Below are positions 30,576 to 38,918 of a DNA stretch of 64,000 nucleotides, one piece after another. Made by a program: the position numbers and the translations under genes. The number at the start of each line of letters is the position of its first letter. Position 1 is the first letter of the stretch. Location of the stretch: positions 310,001 to 374,000 of the forward strand of contig NZ_VZZJ01000003.1 in assembly GCF_008806345.1 (NCBI RefSeq), given 5' to 3'. The DNA comes from Methylobacterium planeticum. Lineage in GTDB: Bacteria > Pseudomonadota > Alphaproteobacteria > Rhizobiales > Beijerinckiaceae. The notes under the pieces are model-generated. The model did not search any database, had not been told where the DNA came from, and saw only the letters and a program-made list of their open reading frames with translations.

Positions 30576-30796
30576 GGCGGGCCTTGGACTGTCGGGTGCG
30601 GCGGACCGCGGGCGGCGGCATCGCGCCGGGGCACACAACACATTGCGCCGGGAAAACACAAGCACCGCGGCGCCGGCGGGGTGCCGCGTGGCCGTTTCGG
30701 CGGCGGTTCGGGTCTGTCCCACCCGGTGGCCTGCGGAAAACGAGGGCGGTTTGCCGCATTCTCGGCAGAAAAACGCAAATATCTGCCACCGAACGG

Positions 30797-30825
30797 GTGA
30801 CAGCACGAATTCTTATTCCTATAAG
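30797..30825 (+). promoter_or_regulatory. Sigma-70-type promoter for the candidate sRNA
   Basis: GTGACA at 30797-30802 (one mismatch to TTGACA), a 17-bp spacer, and TATAAG at 30820-30825 (one mismatch to TATAAT). No plus-strand gene follows within reach; the next element in this direction is the intrinsic terminator at 30952-30985. Confidence 0.65.
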
Positions 30826-30831
30826 CGACGC

Positions 30832-30981
30832 CGTGATGGTCGCGACGCCCGCCAGAGGCCGCGCACGGTCCGAGTCTTGGGAGGAACATCCAGCCGCCAC
30901 GCAGGCAATGCGTAGGACAATTCAAGGCTGAGCCGAATATCAACTTGATTGAAAAAGCAAGGCGCCTCGCCTTGCTTTTTT
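30832..30981 (+). ncRNA. Candidate small RNA, about 150 nt, unknown family
   Basis: Bounded by a good promoter (30797-30825) and a strong intrinsic terminator (30952-30985), in a gap between two minus-strand genes. No open reading frame with a plausible ribosome site and length is present: a GGGAGGAAC stretch near 30881 has no start codon at proper distance, and the nearest ATG opens only seven codons. The RNA can fold locally: CCGTG near 30831 with CACGG near 30867, and ACGCA/TGCGT arms around 30901-30915. I considered 4.5S, 6S, tmRNA and known alphaproteobacterial sRNA patterns and recognised none. Confidence 0.55.
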
Positions 30982-30985
30982 GTTT
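30952..30985. terminator. Bidirectional intrinsic terminator
   Basis: GCAAGGCG (30957-30964), loop CCT, CGCCTTGC (30968-30975), flanked by five A on the left and six T then GTTTT on the right. It reads as a classical terminator on the plus strand (end of the candidate sRNA) and also on the minus strand, 39 bases beyond the stop of the FucP-like transporter gene. Confidence 0.92.
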
Positions 30986-31023
30986 TGAGGCTCTCTGCGG
31001 AGCGATCCCGCGTGGCCGAGCGG

Positions 31024-32352
31024 TCAGGCCGCGAGGGAGCGGGCGGGCTCGCTCTCCGGCGTCCGGGCGCCCTCGCGCAGGTTGGCGAGCGCGTAGCCGG
31101 CGATGCAGAGGTAGCACATGACCGGGGCGCCGAGCGCCGGGCTCAGGCCGATCCGGTCGGCCAGCAGCCCCGTGACGACGGGCACCACGGCCCCGCCCAC
31201 GATGGCGACGCAGACGATGCCGGCGCCCTGCGCGGTGCGCTCGCCCAGGCCGTCGATCGCCAGCGCGAAGATCGTCGGGAACATGATGGCGTTGGCGAGC
31301 CCGACCGCGAGCAGCGTCCAGGCGGCGAGCGGCCCGTCCGAGACGGCCGAGACCGTGGCGAGGAGCCCCGCCGCGAGGGCGCAGGCCGCGAGGGCCGCCC
31401 CGGCGCGCACGTAGCGCAGCACCACGCTGCCGACGACGCGCCCCACCAGCGCCCCGCCCCAGTAGACGCTGAGCAGGTGCCCGGCGGTGGCCGGATCGGC
31501 CGCGAGGACGCGCGGCTGCTCGAGATAGCTCACCATCAGGGTGCCGATCGCCACCTCCGCGCCGACATAGAGGAAGATCGCGAGGGCCCCGAGGGCGAGC
31601 CGCGGGCGGGCCAGGAGGTCGAGGCCGAGCCCCTGCGCCGGCCGCGCTCCCCCCTCCTCCCGCATCCAGGAGCGCAGGCACCAGAACAGGACCGCGAGCC
31701 CGATCAGGCCGCCCGCGATGACGAGGAACGGGGCCTGAAGCACGGCGGCCTCGGCCTGGCGCGCGGCGGCCAGGGCCTCGGGCGAGAGGGCGGCGGGGTC
31801 CGGCGGGGTCGCGGGCCCGCGCGAGAGGATGGCCCAGGCGCCGATGGCCGGGCCGACGGTGGTGCCGAGGGCGTTGAAGGTCTGGGCCAGGGTCAGCCGG
31901 CTCGGGGCCTGCGCGGCCGGGCCGAGCTTCGTCACCAGGGGGTTGGCCGCCACCTGCAGCACCGCGATCCCCGAGGCCATCACGAACAGCGCGAGGAGGA
32001 ACAGCGGGTAGACGCCCATCCGCGCCGCCGGGGTGAACATCAGCCCGCCGAGGGCCATGACCACCAGCCCGAGCACCAGGCCGCGGATGTAGCCGATGCG
32101 GGCGACGAGGAGGCCCGCCGGCAGGGACACGATGGCGTAGGCGAGGAAGAAGCAGAACTGCGTCAGCGTCGCCTCGGCGTAGCTCAGGGCGAACAGGCTC
32201 TTGAGCTTCGGGGTGATGATGTCGACGAGGACGGTGGCGAGGCCCCAGGTGAAGAACAGGGCCAGCATGACGGGCAGGAGCCAGCGGCGCCGGCCGGCCG
32301 GCGCCCCGGTGTCGTCGGCCGTCCCCCCGGCCGCACTCGCCCGTGGCAGCAC
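31024..32352 (-). CDS. MFS sugar transporter, FucP/GluP-like
   Basis: 442 aa with twelve predicted membrane helices. It resembles the fucose/glucose-galactose permease branch of the MFS: ALFFTWGLATVLVDIITPKL in the first helix, QFCFFLAYAIVSLPAGLLV in the second, VLQVAANPLVTKLGP with the conserved Asn in helix four, LTLAQTFNALGTTVGPAIGA, and AIMFPTIFALAIDGLG in the second half. It is likely a proton-driven hexose or deoxyhexose importer in the inner membrane. It sits between DUF1467 and proS, which are normally adjacent in Rhizobiales, and is followed by an intrinsic terminator, so it looks inserted into a conserved block. Confidence 0.9.
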   Translation of the reverse strand: MLPRASAAGGTADDTGAPAGRRRWLLPVMLALFFTWGLATVLVDIITPKLKSLFALSYAEATLTQFCFFLAYAIVSLPAGLLVARIGYIRGLVLGLVVMALGGLMFTPAARMGVYPLFLLALFVMASGIAVLQVAANPLVTKLGPAAQAPSRLTLAQTFNALGTTVGPAIGAWAILSRGPATPPDPAALSPEALAAARQAEAAVLQAPFLVIAGGLIGLAVLFWCLRSWMREEGGARPAQGLGLDLLARPRLALGALAIFLYVGAEVAIGTLMVSYLEQPRVLAADPATAGHLLSVYWGGALVGRVVGSVVLRYVRAGAALAACALAAGLLATVSAVSDGPLAAWTLLAVGLANAIMFPTIFALAIDGLGERTAQGAGIVCVAIVGGAVVPVVTGLLADRIGLSPALGAPVMCYLCIAGYALANLREGARTPESEPARSLAA

Positions 32353-32452
32353 CGGCTCCTCCCCGATCGCGCGGCGCGTCGGCCCCGGCGAGCCGCGCGG
32401 CCCTTGCGACGGTTGTCGGAGGGGGTCCTCGGCCTGTCAATCGTCGGAGGGA

Positions 32453-32776
32453 TTACAAACCCGCGAGCGGGAAGATTGCGAGGGCCGCCAGCAGCGCAGC
32501 CCCGGCGAACACGGTGGTCCAGACCGCCTTCTCGCGCAGGCGCGGCACGGCGGGCGCCCCCGGATCCTGCCCCGGCACAATGCGCTCGGCCCGCGTCTCG
32601 GGCTGGTTGCGCAGGGGCAGGATCGCGAAGAGCAGCGTCCACCACAGCACGAAGTAGAGGGCGATGGCGCCCCCCACCGTGAGCTTGAACAGGCTCACCG
32701 CCGCCGTGATGACGACGGCGGCCAGCACGAGCACGGTTGCGAGCGTGCGCGGGGTGGTGCGGGCGAGCGCGTGCAT
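32453..32776 (-). CDS. DUF1467 family membrane protein
   Basis: 107 aa with two or three membrane segments (residues 12-30, 33-53, and a C-terminal one near 86-105). The ALYFVLWWTLLFAILPLRNQ segment is the DUF1467 hallmark. Function is unknown. In Rhizobiales it usually follows the methylmalonyl-CoA epimerase gene, as here with a 24-base gap, suggesting co-transcription with mce. Confidence 0.9.
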   Translation of the reverse strand: MHALARTTPRTLATVLVLAAVVITAAVSLFKLTVGGAIALYFVLWWTLLFAILPLRNQPETRAERIVPGQDPGAPAVPRLREKAVWTTVFAGAALLAALAIFPLAGL

Positions 32777-32800
32777 GGGCGTGCGTCCTCGTGAGGCCGG

Positions 32801-33205
32801 TCAGACCTGCTCCAGCTCGGTCAGGGTGCCGAGGAAGTCCTTCGGGTGCAGGAACAGCACCGGCTTGCCGTGGGCGCCGATGCGGGGCTCGCCGGTGCCG
32901 AGCACCCGGGCGCCCTGCGCCTTGAGGGTGTCGCGGGCGGCCAGGATGTCGTCGACCTCGTAGCAGACGTGGTGGACGCCGCCGGCGGGGTTGCGCTCGA
33001 CGAAGCTCGCGATCGGGGAGTCCGCGCCGAGCGGCGCCATCAGCTCGACCTTGCTGTTGGGCAGTTCCACGAACACGACCGTGACGCCGTGCTCGGGTTG
33101 CGGCAGCGGCTCGGAGATCTTCGCCCCCAGCGTGTCCCGGTAGACGGCGCAGGCCGCATCGAGATCGCGCACCGCGATGGCCACGTGGTTGAGCCGGCCG
33201 ATCAT
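32801..33205 (-). CDS. mce: Methylmalonyl-CoA epimerase
   Basis: 134 aa vicinal-oxygen-chelate protein: MIGRLNHVAIAVRDLDAACA with the first metal His at residue 7, VELMAPLGADSPIASFVERN, the second metal site in GGVHHVCYEVDD, and a Glu near the end in LTELEQ. It interconverts (S)- and (R)-methylmalonyl-CoA, needed for propionyl-CoA use and, in serine-cycle methylotrophs, the ethylmalonyl-CoA pathway. Length is normal for the family. Confidence 0.94.
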   Translation of the reverse strand: MIGRLNHVAIAVRDLDAACAVYRDTLGAKISEPLPQPEHGVTVVFVELPNSKVELMAPLGADSPIASFVERNPAGGVHHVCYEVDDILAARDTLKAQGARVLGTGEPRIGAHGKPVLFLHPKDFLGTLTELEQV

Positions 33206-33292
33206 TGTCTCGCTCCCTGTCCGCGTTGTCCGTGCCGCGGGGCCCCTCCCGGAGGATCCCTCTCCCGCCGGGAGAGCCCCGCAAGGCTCATA

Positions 33293-34966
33293 TCACACCT
33301 CGACCACCTGCACGTGGCAGGCGGGCTTCTTGCCCCAGGCCTCGTTGACGGCCGAGCGGATGGCGCGGTCGACCGCCTTCTCGACGGCCTCCGAGTCCCG
33401 GCGCTTGCCCTTCGAGAGCCCCGACAGGGTGCGGCCGACGATCTCCACCACCGTGTCGAGGAGCGGCTGGCCGCCGCGCCCGCGATTGGGCAGGCCGATG
33501 ATGTCGATGGCGGGCTCGCCCAGGACCTCGCCGGTCTCGTCGATGGCGATGGCCACCGAGACGAGGCCGGCTTGCGCAAGCTTGCGCCGCTCGGGGATCG
33601 CCCGGTCGCGGTCGTCGATCAGGACGTTGCCGTCCTTGAACAGGCGGCCGGCCTTGACGTGGTCGATCACCTCGGCCTTGCCCGGCGCGAGCCGGATCAG
33701 GCTGCCGTTGCGGGCCTTGACGACGTTCTGCACCCCTTGCGCCCGGGCGAAGCGCGCGTGCTCGTCGAGGTGGAGGGCCTCGCCGTGGACGGGGATCGCC
33801 GCCTGCGGCCGGGTCCAGGCATACATCTCCGCCATCTCGTCCCGGCGCGGGTGGCCGGAGACGTGGACGAGCTCGGTCCGGTCGGTGACGACCTCGACGC
33901 CCTGGTTGATCAGGTCGTTGATGATGGCGCCGACCTCGCGCTCGTTGCCGGGAATCGCGCGCGACGAGAAGATCACCCGGTCCCCCGACGCCAGGTTGAT
34001 GGCCGGGTGGTCCTTGCGGGAGACCCGGGCCAGCGCCGCCCGCGGCTCACCCTGCGAGCCGGTGAGCAGCGCCACCACCTTCTCGCGGGGCAGGTAGCCG
34101 TAGCTGTCGGCGGAGCGGAAGTCGGGCAGCCCGTCGAGGAAGCCGCACTCGCGGGCGACGTCGATCACCCGGTCCATCGCCCGGCCGACCGCGATCACCT
34201 CGCGGCCGGAGGCCTTGGCGGCCTCCGCCACCGCGCGGATGCGGGCGACGTTCGACGCGAAGGTCGTCACCGCGACCCGGTGCGGCGCCTCGGCGATGAG
34301 GCGGCTCAGGGTGGCGGCCACCTCGGCCTCGCTCGGGGAGCGCCCCTCGCGAACGACGTTGGTGGAATCGCAGACCAGCGCCAGGATGCCCTCGTCGCCG
34401 AGCGCCCGGAAGGCCGATTCCTCGGTCACGTCGCCGAGGATCGGCGTGGCGTCGAGCTTCCAGTCGCCGGTGTGCAGCACAAGGCCGTGGGCGGTGCGGA
34501 TCGCGACCGCGTTCGATTCGGGGATCGAGTGCGAGACCGGCACGAAGTCGACCTCGAACGGCCCGAGGGTGACCCGGCGGCCGGGCTTGATCTCGCGCAG
34601 ATCCACCTTCGGGGCGCCGGGCTCGCCGAGGCGGCGGGTCTCCAGCAGGCTCTTGGCGAAGCGCGTGGCGTAGACCGGCACCTTCAGGCGCGGCCACAGC
34701 TCGCTGATCGCCCCGATATGGTCCTCGTGCGCGTGCGTGATGAAGATGCCGAGCAGGTCGGCCTTGCGCTCCTCGATGAAGGAGAGGTCCGGGAACATCA
34801 GGTCGATGCCGGGCATCGCCTCCTCCCCGGCGAAGCCCATCCCGCAATCGACCATGATCCATTTCCGGCGCTTCTCCGGCCCGAAGCCGTAGAGCGCCGC
34901 GTTCATCCCGATCTCGCCCACACCGCCGAGCGGCAGGAAGACGAGCTCGTCTTGGCTCATCGTCAT
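33293..34966 (-). CDS. rnj: Ribonuclease J
   Basis: 557 aa metallo-beta-lactamase/beta-CASP RNase. The metal motif ITHAHEDHIGAI is near residues 77-88. The beta-CASP region includes LVCDSTNV and the later VSGHPRRDEMAEMYAWTRPQ motif (near 365-385). A C-terminal domain follows. It acts in 5'-exonucleolytic and endonucleolytic RNA processing. The start MTMSQDEL has a second in-frame ATG two codons later. It follows birA closely (17 bases) and precedes mce in the usual order. Confidence 0.94.
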   Translation of the reverse strand: MTMSQDELVFLPLGGVGEIGMNAALYGFGPEKRRKWIMVDCGMGFAGEEAMPGIDLMFPDLSFIEERKADLLGIFITHAHEDHIGAISELWPRLKVPVYATRFAKSLLETRRLGEPGAPKVDLREIKPGRRVTLGPFEVDFVPVSHSIPESNAVAIRTAHGLVLHTGDWKLDATPILGDVTEESAFRALGDEGILALVCDSTNVVREGRSPSEAEVAATLSRLIAEAPHRVAVTTFASNVARIRAVAEAAKASGREVIAVGRAMDRVIDVARECGFLDGLPDFRSADSYGYLPREKVVALLTGSQGEPRAALARVSRKDHPAINLASGDRVIFSSRAIPGNEREVGAIINDLINQGVEVVTDRTELVHVSGHPRRDEMAEMYAWTRPQAAIPVHGEALHLDEHARFARAQGVQNVVKARNGSLIRLAPGKAEVIDHVKAGRLFKDGNVLIDDRDRAIPERRKLAQAGLVSVAIAIDETGEVLGEPAIDIIGLPNRGRGGQPLLDTVVEIVGRTLSGLSKGKRRDSEAVEKAVDRAIRSAVNEAWGKKPACHVQVVEV

Positions 34967-34983
34967 TTCCGTTCAATCCAACC

Positions 34984-35805
34984 TCATGCCGCCGTCGCGG
35001 CCGTCCCAAAATGCACCTCGCCCGCCGTCACGGTTCTGCGCGTACCATCCGGGGCGAGGATCACGAGCCGCCCCCCCTCGTCGATCGTCTCGAACAGGCC
35101 CTCCAGCGTCTCTCCGCCGGATCGGACCGCGACCCGCGATCCGAGGCCCGAGGCCCGCGCCAGCCAGCGGGCGCGGATGCCTTCGAAATTCCGTGCGCGA
35201 TTCCAGATGCGCGCCGTCTCGGTGACATGAATCGACAGGTATTCAAGGACTTTCTCGGCCTCGACCGCGATCCCGAGCCCCGCGAGGGAGGCCGCCGGGT
35301 AGGGCAATCCCTCCGGGGCCGCCGCCACGTTGACGCCGAAACCCACGACCACGGCCCGGCGGCCGCCGGGCAGAACCTCCGCCTCGAGCAAGATCCCGGC
35401 GAGCTTGGCGTCCCCCGCGAGGACGTCGTTCGGCCATTTCAGGGTGAAGGATCGTGCCCCCGGCGCCTGCGCGAGGCCGGGCACGGTGTCGCGGGCCGAG
35501 ATCCGGGCCTGCTCCAGGGCGTCCGCGAGGGCGACGCCGGCCACGAAGCCGAGGCTCGCGATCCGGTCGGGCTCGACCCCGGCGACGGGCCAGAGCAGGC
35601 TCGCCGCGAGGTTGCCCGGGAGCGACGTCCAGGCGTTGCCGCGCCGTCCCCGGCCCGCCTCCTGGCGCCGGGCCACGACCCAGAGCGGCCCGGCCTCGCC
35701 GGCGCGCGCCCGCTCCATCGCCTCGGTGTTCGTCGAGGCGAGGCTGTCATGGACGTGCAGGCGGTGCCCGTCGGCCCGGGCCGCGTCGCTGAGCCGGTAG
35801 TTCAA
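34984..35805 (-). CDS. birA: Biotin--acetyl-CoA-carboxylase ligase
   Basis: 273 aa. The catalytic domain has the biotin/ATP loop GRGRRGNAWTSLPGNLAAS (near residues 52-70) and KWPNDVLAGDAKLAGIL (near 123-140), and the C-terminal SH3-like domain GSRVAVRSGGETLEGLFET. There is no N-terminal DNA-binding domain, so it is a ligase without the E. coli repressor function. It begins with TTG (NYRLSDAARADGHRL is the conserved opening and no ATG or GTG fits), four bases after the nuoN stop, so it is probably translated by re-initiation in the nuo transcript. Confidence 0.92.
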   Translation of the reverse strand: MNYRLSDAARADGHRLHVHDSLASTNTEAMERARAGEAGPLWVVARRQEAGRGRRGNAWTSLPGNLAASLLWPVAGVEPDRIASLGFVAGVALADALEQARISARDTVPGLAQAPGARSFTLKWPNDVLAGDAKLAGILLEAEVLPGGRRAVVVGFGVNVAAAPEGLPYPAASLAGLGIAVEAEKVLEYLSIHVTETARIWNRARNFEGIRARWLARASGLGSRVAVRSGGETLEGLFETIDEGGRLVILAPDGTRRTVTAGEVHFGTAATAA

Positions 35806-35809
35806 AGCC

Positions 35810-37258
35810 CTAGAACAGCGACTTGGCCGCCGCGCCCGCGGCCCCGACCAGCGGCGCCGGCAGGAGCCAGAACAGGATCACCACGACGCTGGAGATCGCG
35901 AGCACGATGCGCAGGCCCGGCGCCATCCGCTCGTAGGGCGCCCGCGCCTCGTCGAAATACATCACCTTGACGATGCGCAGGTAGTAGTAGGCGCCGACCA
36001 CGCTCGTCACCACGCCGATCACCGCCAGGGTGACGAGGCCCGCCTTGATGGCGGCGGCGAAGACGTAGAACTTCGCGAAGAAGCCGGCCAGCGGCGGGAT
36101 GCCGGCGAGGGAGAACATCATCGCGGCGAGGCAGAAGGCCAGCACCGGATGCGTGCGCGACAGGCCCGAGAGGTCGTCGATCGTCTCGAACATCTCGTTG
36201 CGGCGGCGCATCGACAGGATGATCGCGAAGGCGCCGAGCGTCATGGCGAGGTAGATGATCATGTAGATCACCACGCCGCGGATGCCCTCCTCGGAGCCCG
36301 CCGCGAGGCCGATCAGCGCGTAGCCGATATTGCCGATCGACGAATAGGCCATCAGGCGCTTGATGTTGCGCTGGCCGATCGCCGCGAAGGAGCCGAGGGC
36401 CATCGACGCGATGGCGACGAAGATGATGATCTGCTGCCAGATCGCCGTCACGTCCGGGAAGGCGCCGATGAAGACCCGCACCGTCATGGCCACCGCCGCC
36501 ATCTTGGGCGCCGAGGCGAAGAAGGCGGTCACCGGCGTCGGCGAGCCCTCGTAGACGTCGGGCGTCCACATGTGGAAGGGCACGGCCGACATCTTGAAGG
36601 CGACGCCCGCGGCCACGAACACGATGCCGAGGACGATGCCGAGGCCCGCGGTCTCGCCGTGCAGCGCCGAGACGATGCCGGGGAACGAGACGGTGCCGGT
36701 GAAGCCGTAGACCAGTGAGGCGCCGTACAGGAGCATGCCCGAGGAGAGCGCGCCGAGGACGAAGTACTTGAGGCCGGCCTCGGTGGATTTCAGGTCGTCC
36801 CGGTGGAAGGCCGCGATGACGTAGGAGGCCAGCGAGGTCAGCTCGAGGCCGAGATAGAGGGCGATCAGGTCGTTGGCCGAGGCCATCACCATCATGCCGA
36901 TGGTGCAGAGGACGATCAGCACCGGGAACTCGAACCGGTCGATGCGCGCGCGCTGGAAATAGTCGCGCGACAGCAGGATTGCGGCGGCCGAGCCGAGCAG
37001 GACCAGCCCCTTCATCACCCGCGAGAACGCGTCCGAGATGAAGGCGCCCGACAGGGTCGTGACCTTCATGCCGGCCGGCTGCGCCACCACCACGAAGAAG
37101 GCGAGGACGAGGAGCAGCAGCGCCCCGACATTGACGCCCTCGACGGAGCGCTCGCCCCGGAAGGCGCCGTAGAGGATCAGCACCAGCACGCCGACGCCGA
37201 GGATCAGCTCCGGCAGCAGCGGCGCGAGGGTGGGCAGGACGGAATGTGCGGCGGTCAT
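35810..37258 (-). CDS. nuoN: NADH-quinone oxidoreductase subunit N
   Basis: 482 aa antiporter-like proton-pumping membrane subunit of complex I, with about 14 helices. Recognisable segments are LYLGLELTSLASYVIAAF (conserved Glu), LKYFVLGALSSGMLLYG (conserved Lys) and AFKMSAVPFHMWTPDVYEGS. The start at 37258 (MTAAHSVLPTLAP) has a GGGA upstream; an ATG three codons earlier is possible. It is the last nuo gene, 14 bases after nuoM. Confidence 0.95.
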   Translation of the reverse strand: MTAAHSVLPTLAPLLPELILGVGVLVLILYGAFRGERSVEGVNVGALLLLVLAFFVVVAQPAGMKVTTLSGAFISDAFSRVMKGLVLLGSAAAILLSRDYFQRARIDRFEFPVLIVLCTIGMMVMASANDLIALYLGLELTSLASYVIAAFHRDDLKSTEAGLKYFVLGALSSGMLLYGASLVYGFTGTVSFPGIVSALHGETAGLGIVLGIVFVAAGVAFKMSAVPFHMWTPDVYEGSPTPVTAFFASAPKMAAVAMTVRVFIGAFPDVTAIWQQIIIFVAIASMALGSFAAIGQRNIKRLMAYSSIGNIGYALIGLAAGSEEGIRGVVIYMIIYLAMTLGAFAIILSMRRRNEMFETIDDLSGLSRTHPVLAFCLAAMMFSLAGIPPLAGFFAKFYVFAAAIKAGLVTLAVIGVVTSVVGAYYYLRIVKVMYFDEARAPYERMAPGLRIVLAISSVVVILFWLLPAPLVGAAGAAAKSLF

Positions 37259-37272
37259 CGGTCCCATACCGG

Positions 37273-38793
37273 TTAGCGCGCGAGCGGCAGCGCGGCGGCC
37301 GCGGTCTGCGTGTTCGAGAGGGCGGCCCGGATGCTCGTCATCAGCGCCTCGGTGGAGGGCGCGAAGGTGTCGAGGATCGGGGCCGGGTGCACGCCGTAAT
37401 AGATGGTCAGGGCGACGAGCGGCGCGATGATGAGCTTCTCGCGGTTGTCGAGGTCCAGGATGCCCTGGAGCGAGGGCTTCTCGAGCTTGCCGTAGATCAC
37501 CCGGGCGTAGAGCCAGAGGGCGTAGGCCGCCGAGAGGATGATGCCGAAGACCGAGAAGAAGGCCACGGTCGGGTTCGCCCGGAAGGCCCCCGTCATCGCC
37601 AGGAACTCGCCGACGAAGCCGGAGGTGCCGGGCAGGCCGACATTGGCCATGGTGAACACCATCATGGCGACCGCGTAGAGCGGCATCCGCTTCACCAGGC
37701 CCCCGTAGGCGGCGATCTCGCGGGTGTGCATCCGGTCGTAGACGACGCCGACGCAGAGGAAGAGCGCGCCGGAGACGATGCCGTGCGAGATCATGAGGAA
37801 GAGGGCGCCCTGGATGCCCTGCTCGTTCAAGGTGAACAGGCCGAGCGTCACGAAGCCCATATGGGCGACCGACGAGTAGGCGATGAGCTTCTTGATGTCG
37901 GTCTGCATCATGGCGATCAGCGAGGTGAAGATGATCGCGATCACCGAGAGGGCGAAGACCAGGGGCGCGAACAGGTGGCTCGCATCCGGGAACATCGGCA
38001 GGGAGACCCGGATGAAGCCGTAGCCGCCCATCTTGAGGAGGATGCCGGCCAGGATCACCGAGCCCGCCGTCGGCGCCTCGACATGGGCGTCGGGGAGCCA
38101 GGTATGGACCGGCCACATCGGCATCTTCACCGCGAAGGAGGCGAAGAAGGCGAGCCAGAGCCAGGTCTGCATCTGCGCGGGGAAGCGCGTCTGCAGCAGC
38201 GTCGGGATGTCGGTGGTGCCGGCGTGCCAGTACATCGCCATGATGGCGAGCAGCATCAGGACCGAGCCGAGCAGGGTGTAGAGGAAGAACTTGAAGCTCG
38301 CGTAGATGCGCCGCTTGCCGCCCCAGATGCCGATGATGAGGAACATCGGGATCAGGCCGGCCTCGAAGAACAGGTAGAACAGCACCAGGTCGAGGGCCTG
38401 GAACACACCGATCATCGTGGTCTCGAGGACCAGGAAGGCGACGAAGTACTCCTTCACCCGGGTCTCGATGGCGTGCCACGAGGCGCCGATGCAGAACGGC
38501 ATCAGGAAGGTGGTCAGCAGGATCAGCGGCATCGAGAAGCCGTCGACGCCGAGCTTGAAGCGGATCGTGTCGGTGAGCCAGGCGTGGCTCTCGACGAGCT
38601 GGAAGCTCGACGAGGTCGCGTCGTAGCGGCCCCAGGCGACGAGGGAGAGCAGGAAGGTGACGATCGTGGTGGCGAGCGCGGCCCAGCGGGCGTTGCGCCG
38701 CACGCTCTCCTCGTCGCCGTTCAGCGTCAGGATGAACGCCGCGCCGGCGAGCGGCACGAGCAGCAGGCCGGAGAGGATGCCGAGGCCGAACAT
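37273..38793 (-). CDS. nuoM: NADH-quinone oxidoreductase subunit M
   Basis: 506 aa antiporter-like membrane subunit. The conserved Glu is in [17 protein letters not shown] and a Lys in [32 protein letters not shown] and [18 protein letters not shown] are the family signatures. Its ATG overlaps the stop of a 41-codon frame that bridges nuoL and nuoM (TGATG), which may couple their translation. Confidence 0.95.
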   Translation of the reverse strand: MFGLGILSGLLLVPLAGAAFILTLNGDEESVRRNARWAALATTIVTFLLSLVAWGRYDATSSSFQLVESHAWLTDTIRFKLGVDGFSMPLILLTTFLMPFCIGASWHAIETRVKEYFVAFLVLETTMIGVFQALDLVLFYLFFEAGLIPMFLIIGIWGGKRRIYASFKFFLYTLLGSVLMLLAIMAMYWHAGTTDIPTLLQTRFPAQMQTWLWLAFFASFAVKMPMWPVHTWLPDAHVEAPTAGSVILAGILLKMGGYGFIRVSLPMFPDASHLFAPLVFALSVIAIIFTSLIAMMQTDIKKLIAYSSVAHMGFVTLGLFTLNEQGIQGALFLMISHGIVSGALFLCVGVVYDRMHTREIAAYGGLVKRMPLYAVAMMVFTMANVGLPGTSGFVGEFLAMTGAFRANPTVAFFSVFGIILSAAYALWLYARVIYGKLEKPSLQGILDLDNREKLIIAPLVALTIYYGVHPAPILDTFAPSTEALMTSIRAALSNTQTAAAALPLAR

Positions 38794-38918
38794 CAGCGGG
38801 TGCTCCCGTTTGTCTTCGTATGGCGCTCGGCCGTGACCGGTCGAAGGCGGCCGCCGGGGCGCGCCGTCGCGCCGGGCGCGATGCCCCCGCGGCCGCCCGG
38901 ATCCGTCGTGGCGGCCAT
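38793..38918 (-). CDS. 41-codon bridging frame between nuoL and nuoM
   Basis: Its ATG overlaps the nuoL stop (TGATG) and its TGA overlaps the nuoM ATG (TGATG), filling the whole 124-base gap. The predicted product ([20 protein letters not shown] and on) is polar, basic and low-complexity, without a membrane helix or known motif. The double overlap suggests a translational relay that carries ribosomes from nuoL to nuoM, rather than a product with its own function. Chance is possible in GC-rich DNA, where stops are rare. Confidence 0.4.
   Translation of the reverse strand: MAATTDPGGRGGIAPGATARPGGRLRPVTAERHTKTNGSTR

Noticed and set aside
30881-30945. Leader peptide reading of the candidate sRNA
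   Set aside because: GGGAGGAAC is 22 bases from the next ATG, which opens only seven codons.
30936-30950. FixK/Fnr-like half-sites ATCAA and TTGAT
   Set aside because: They are in the wrong order and spacing for TTGAT-N4-ATCAA.
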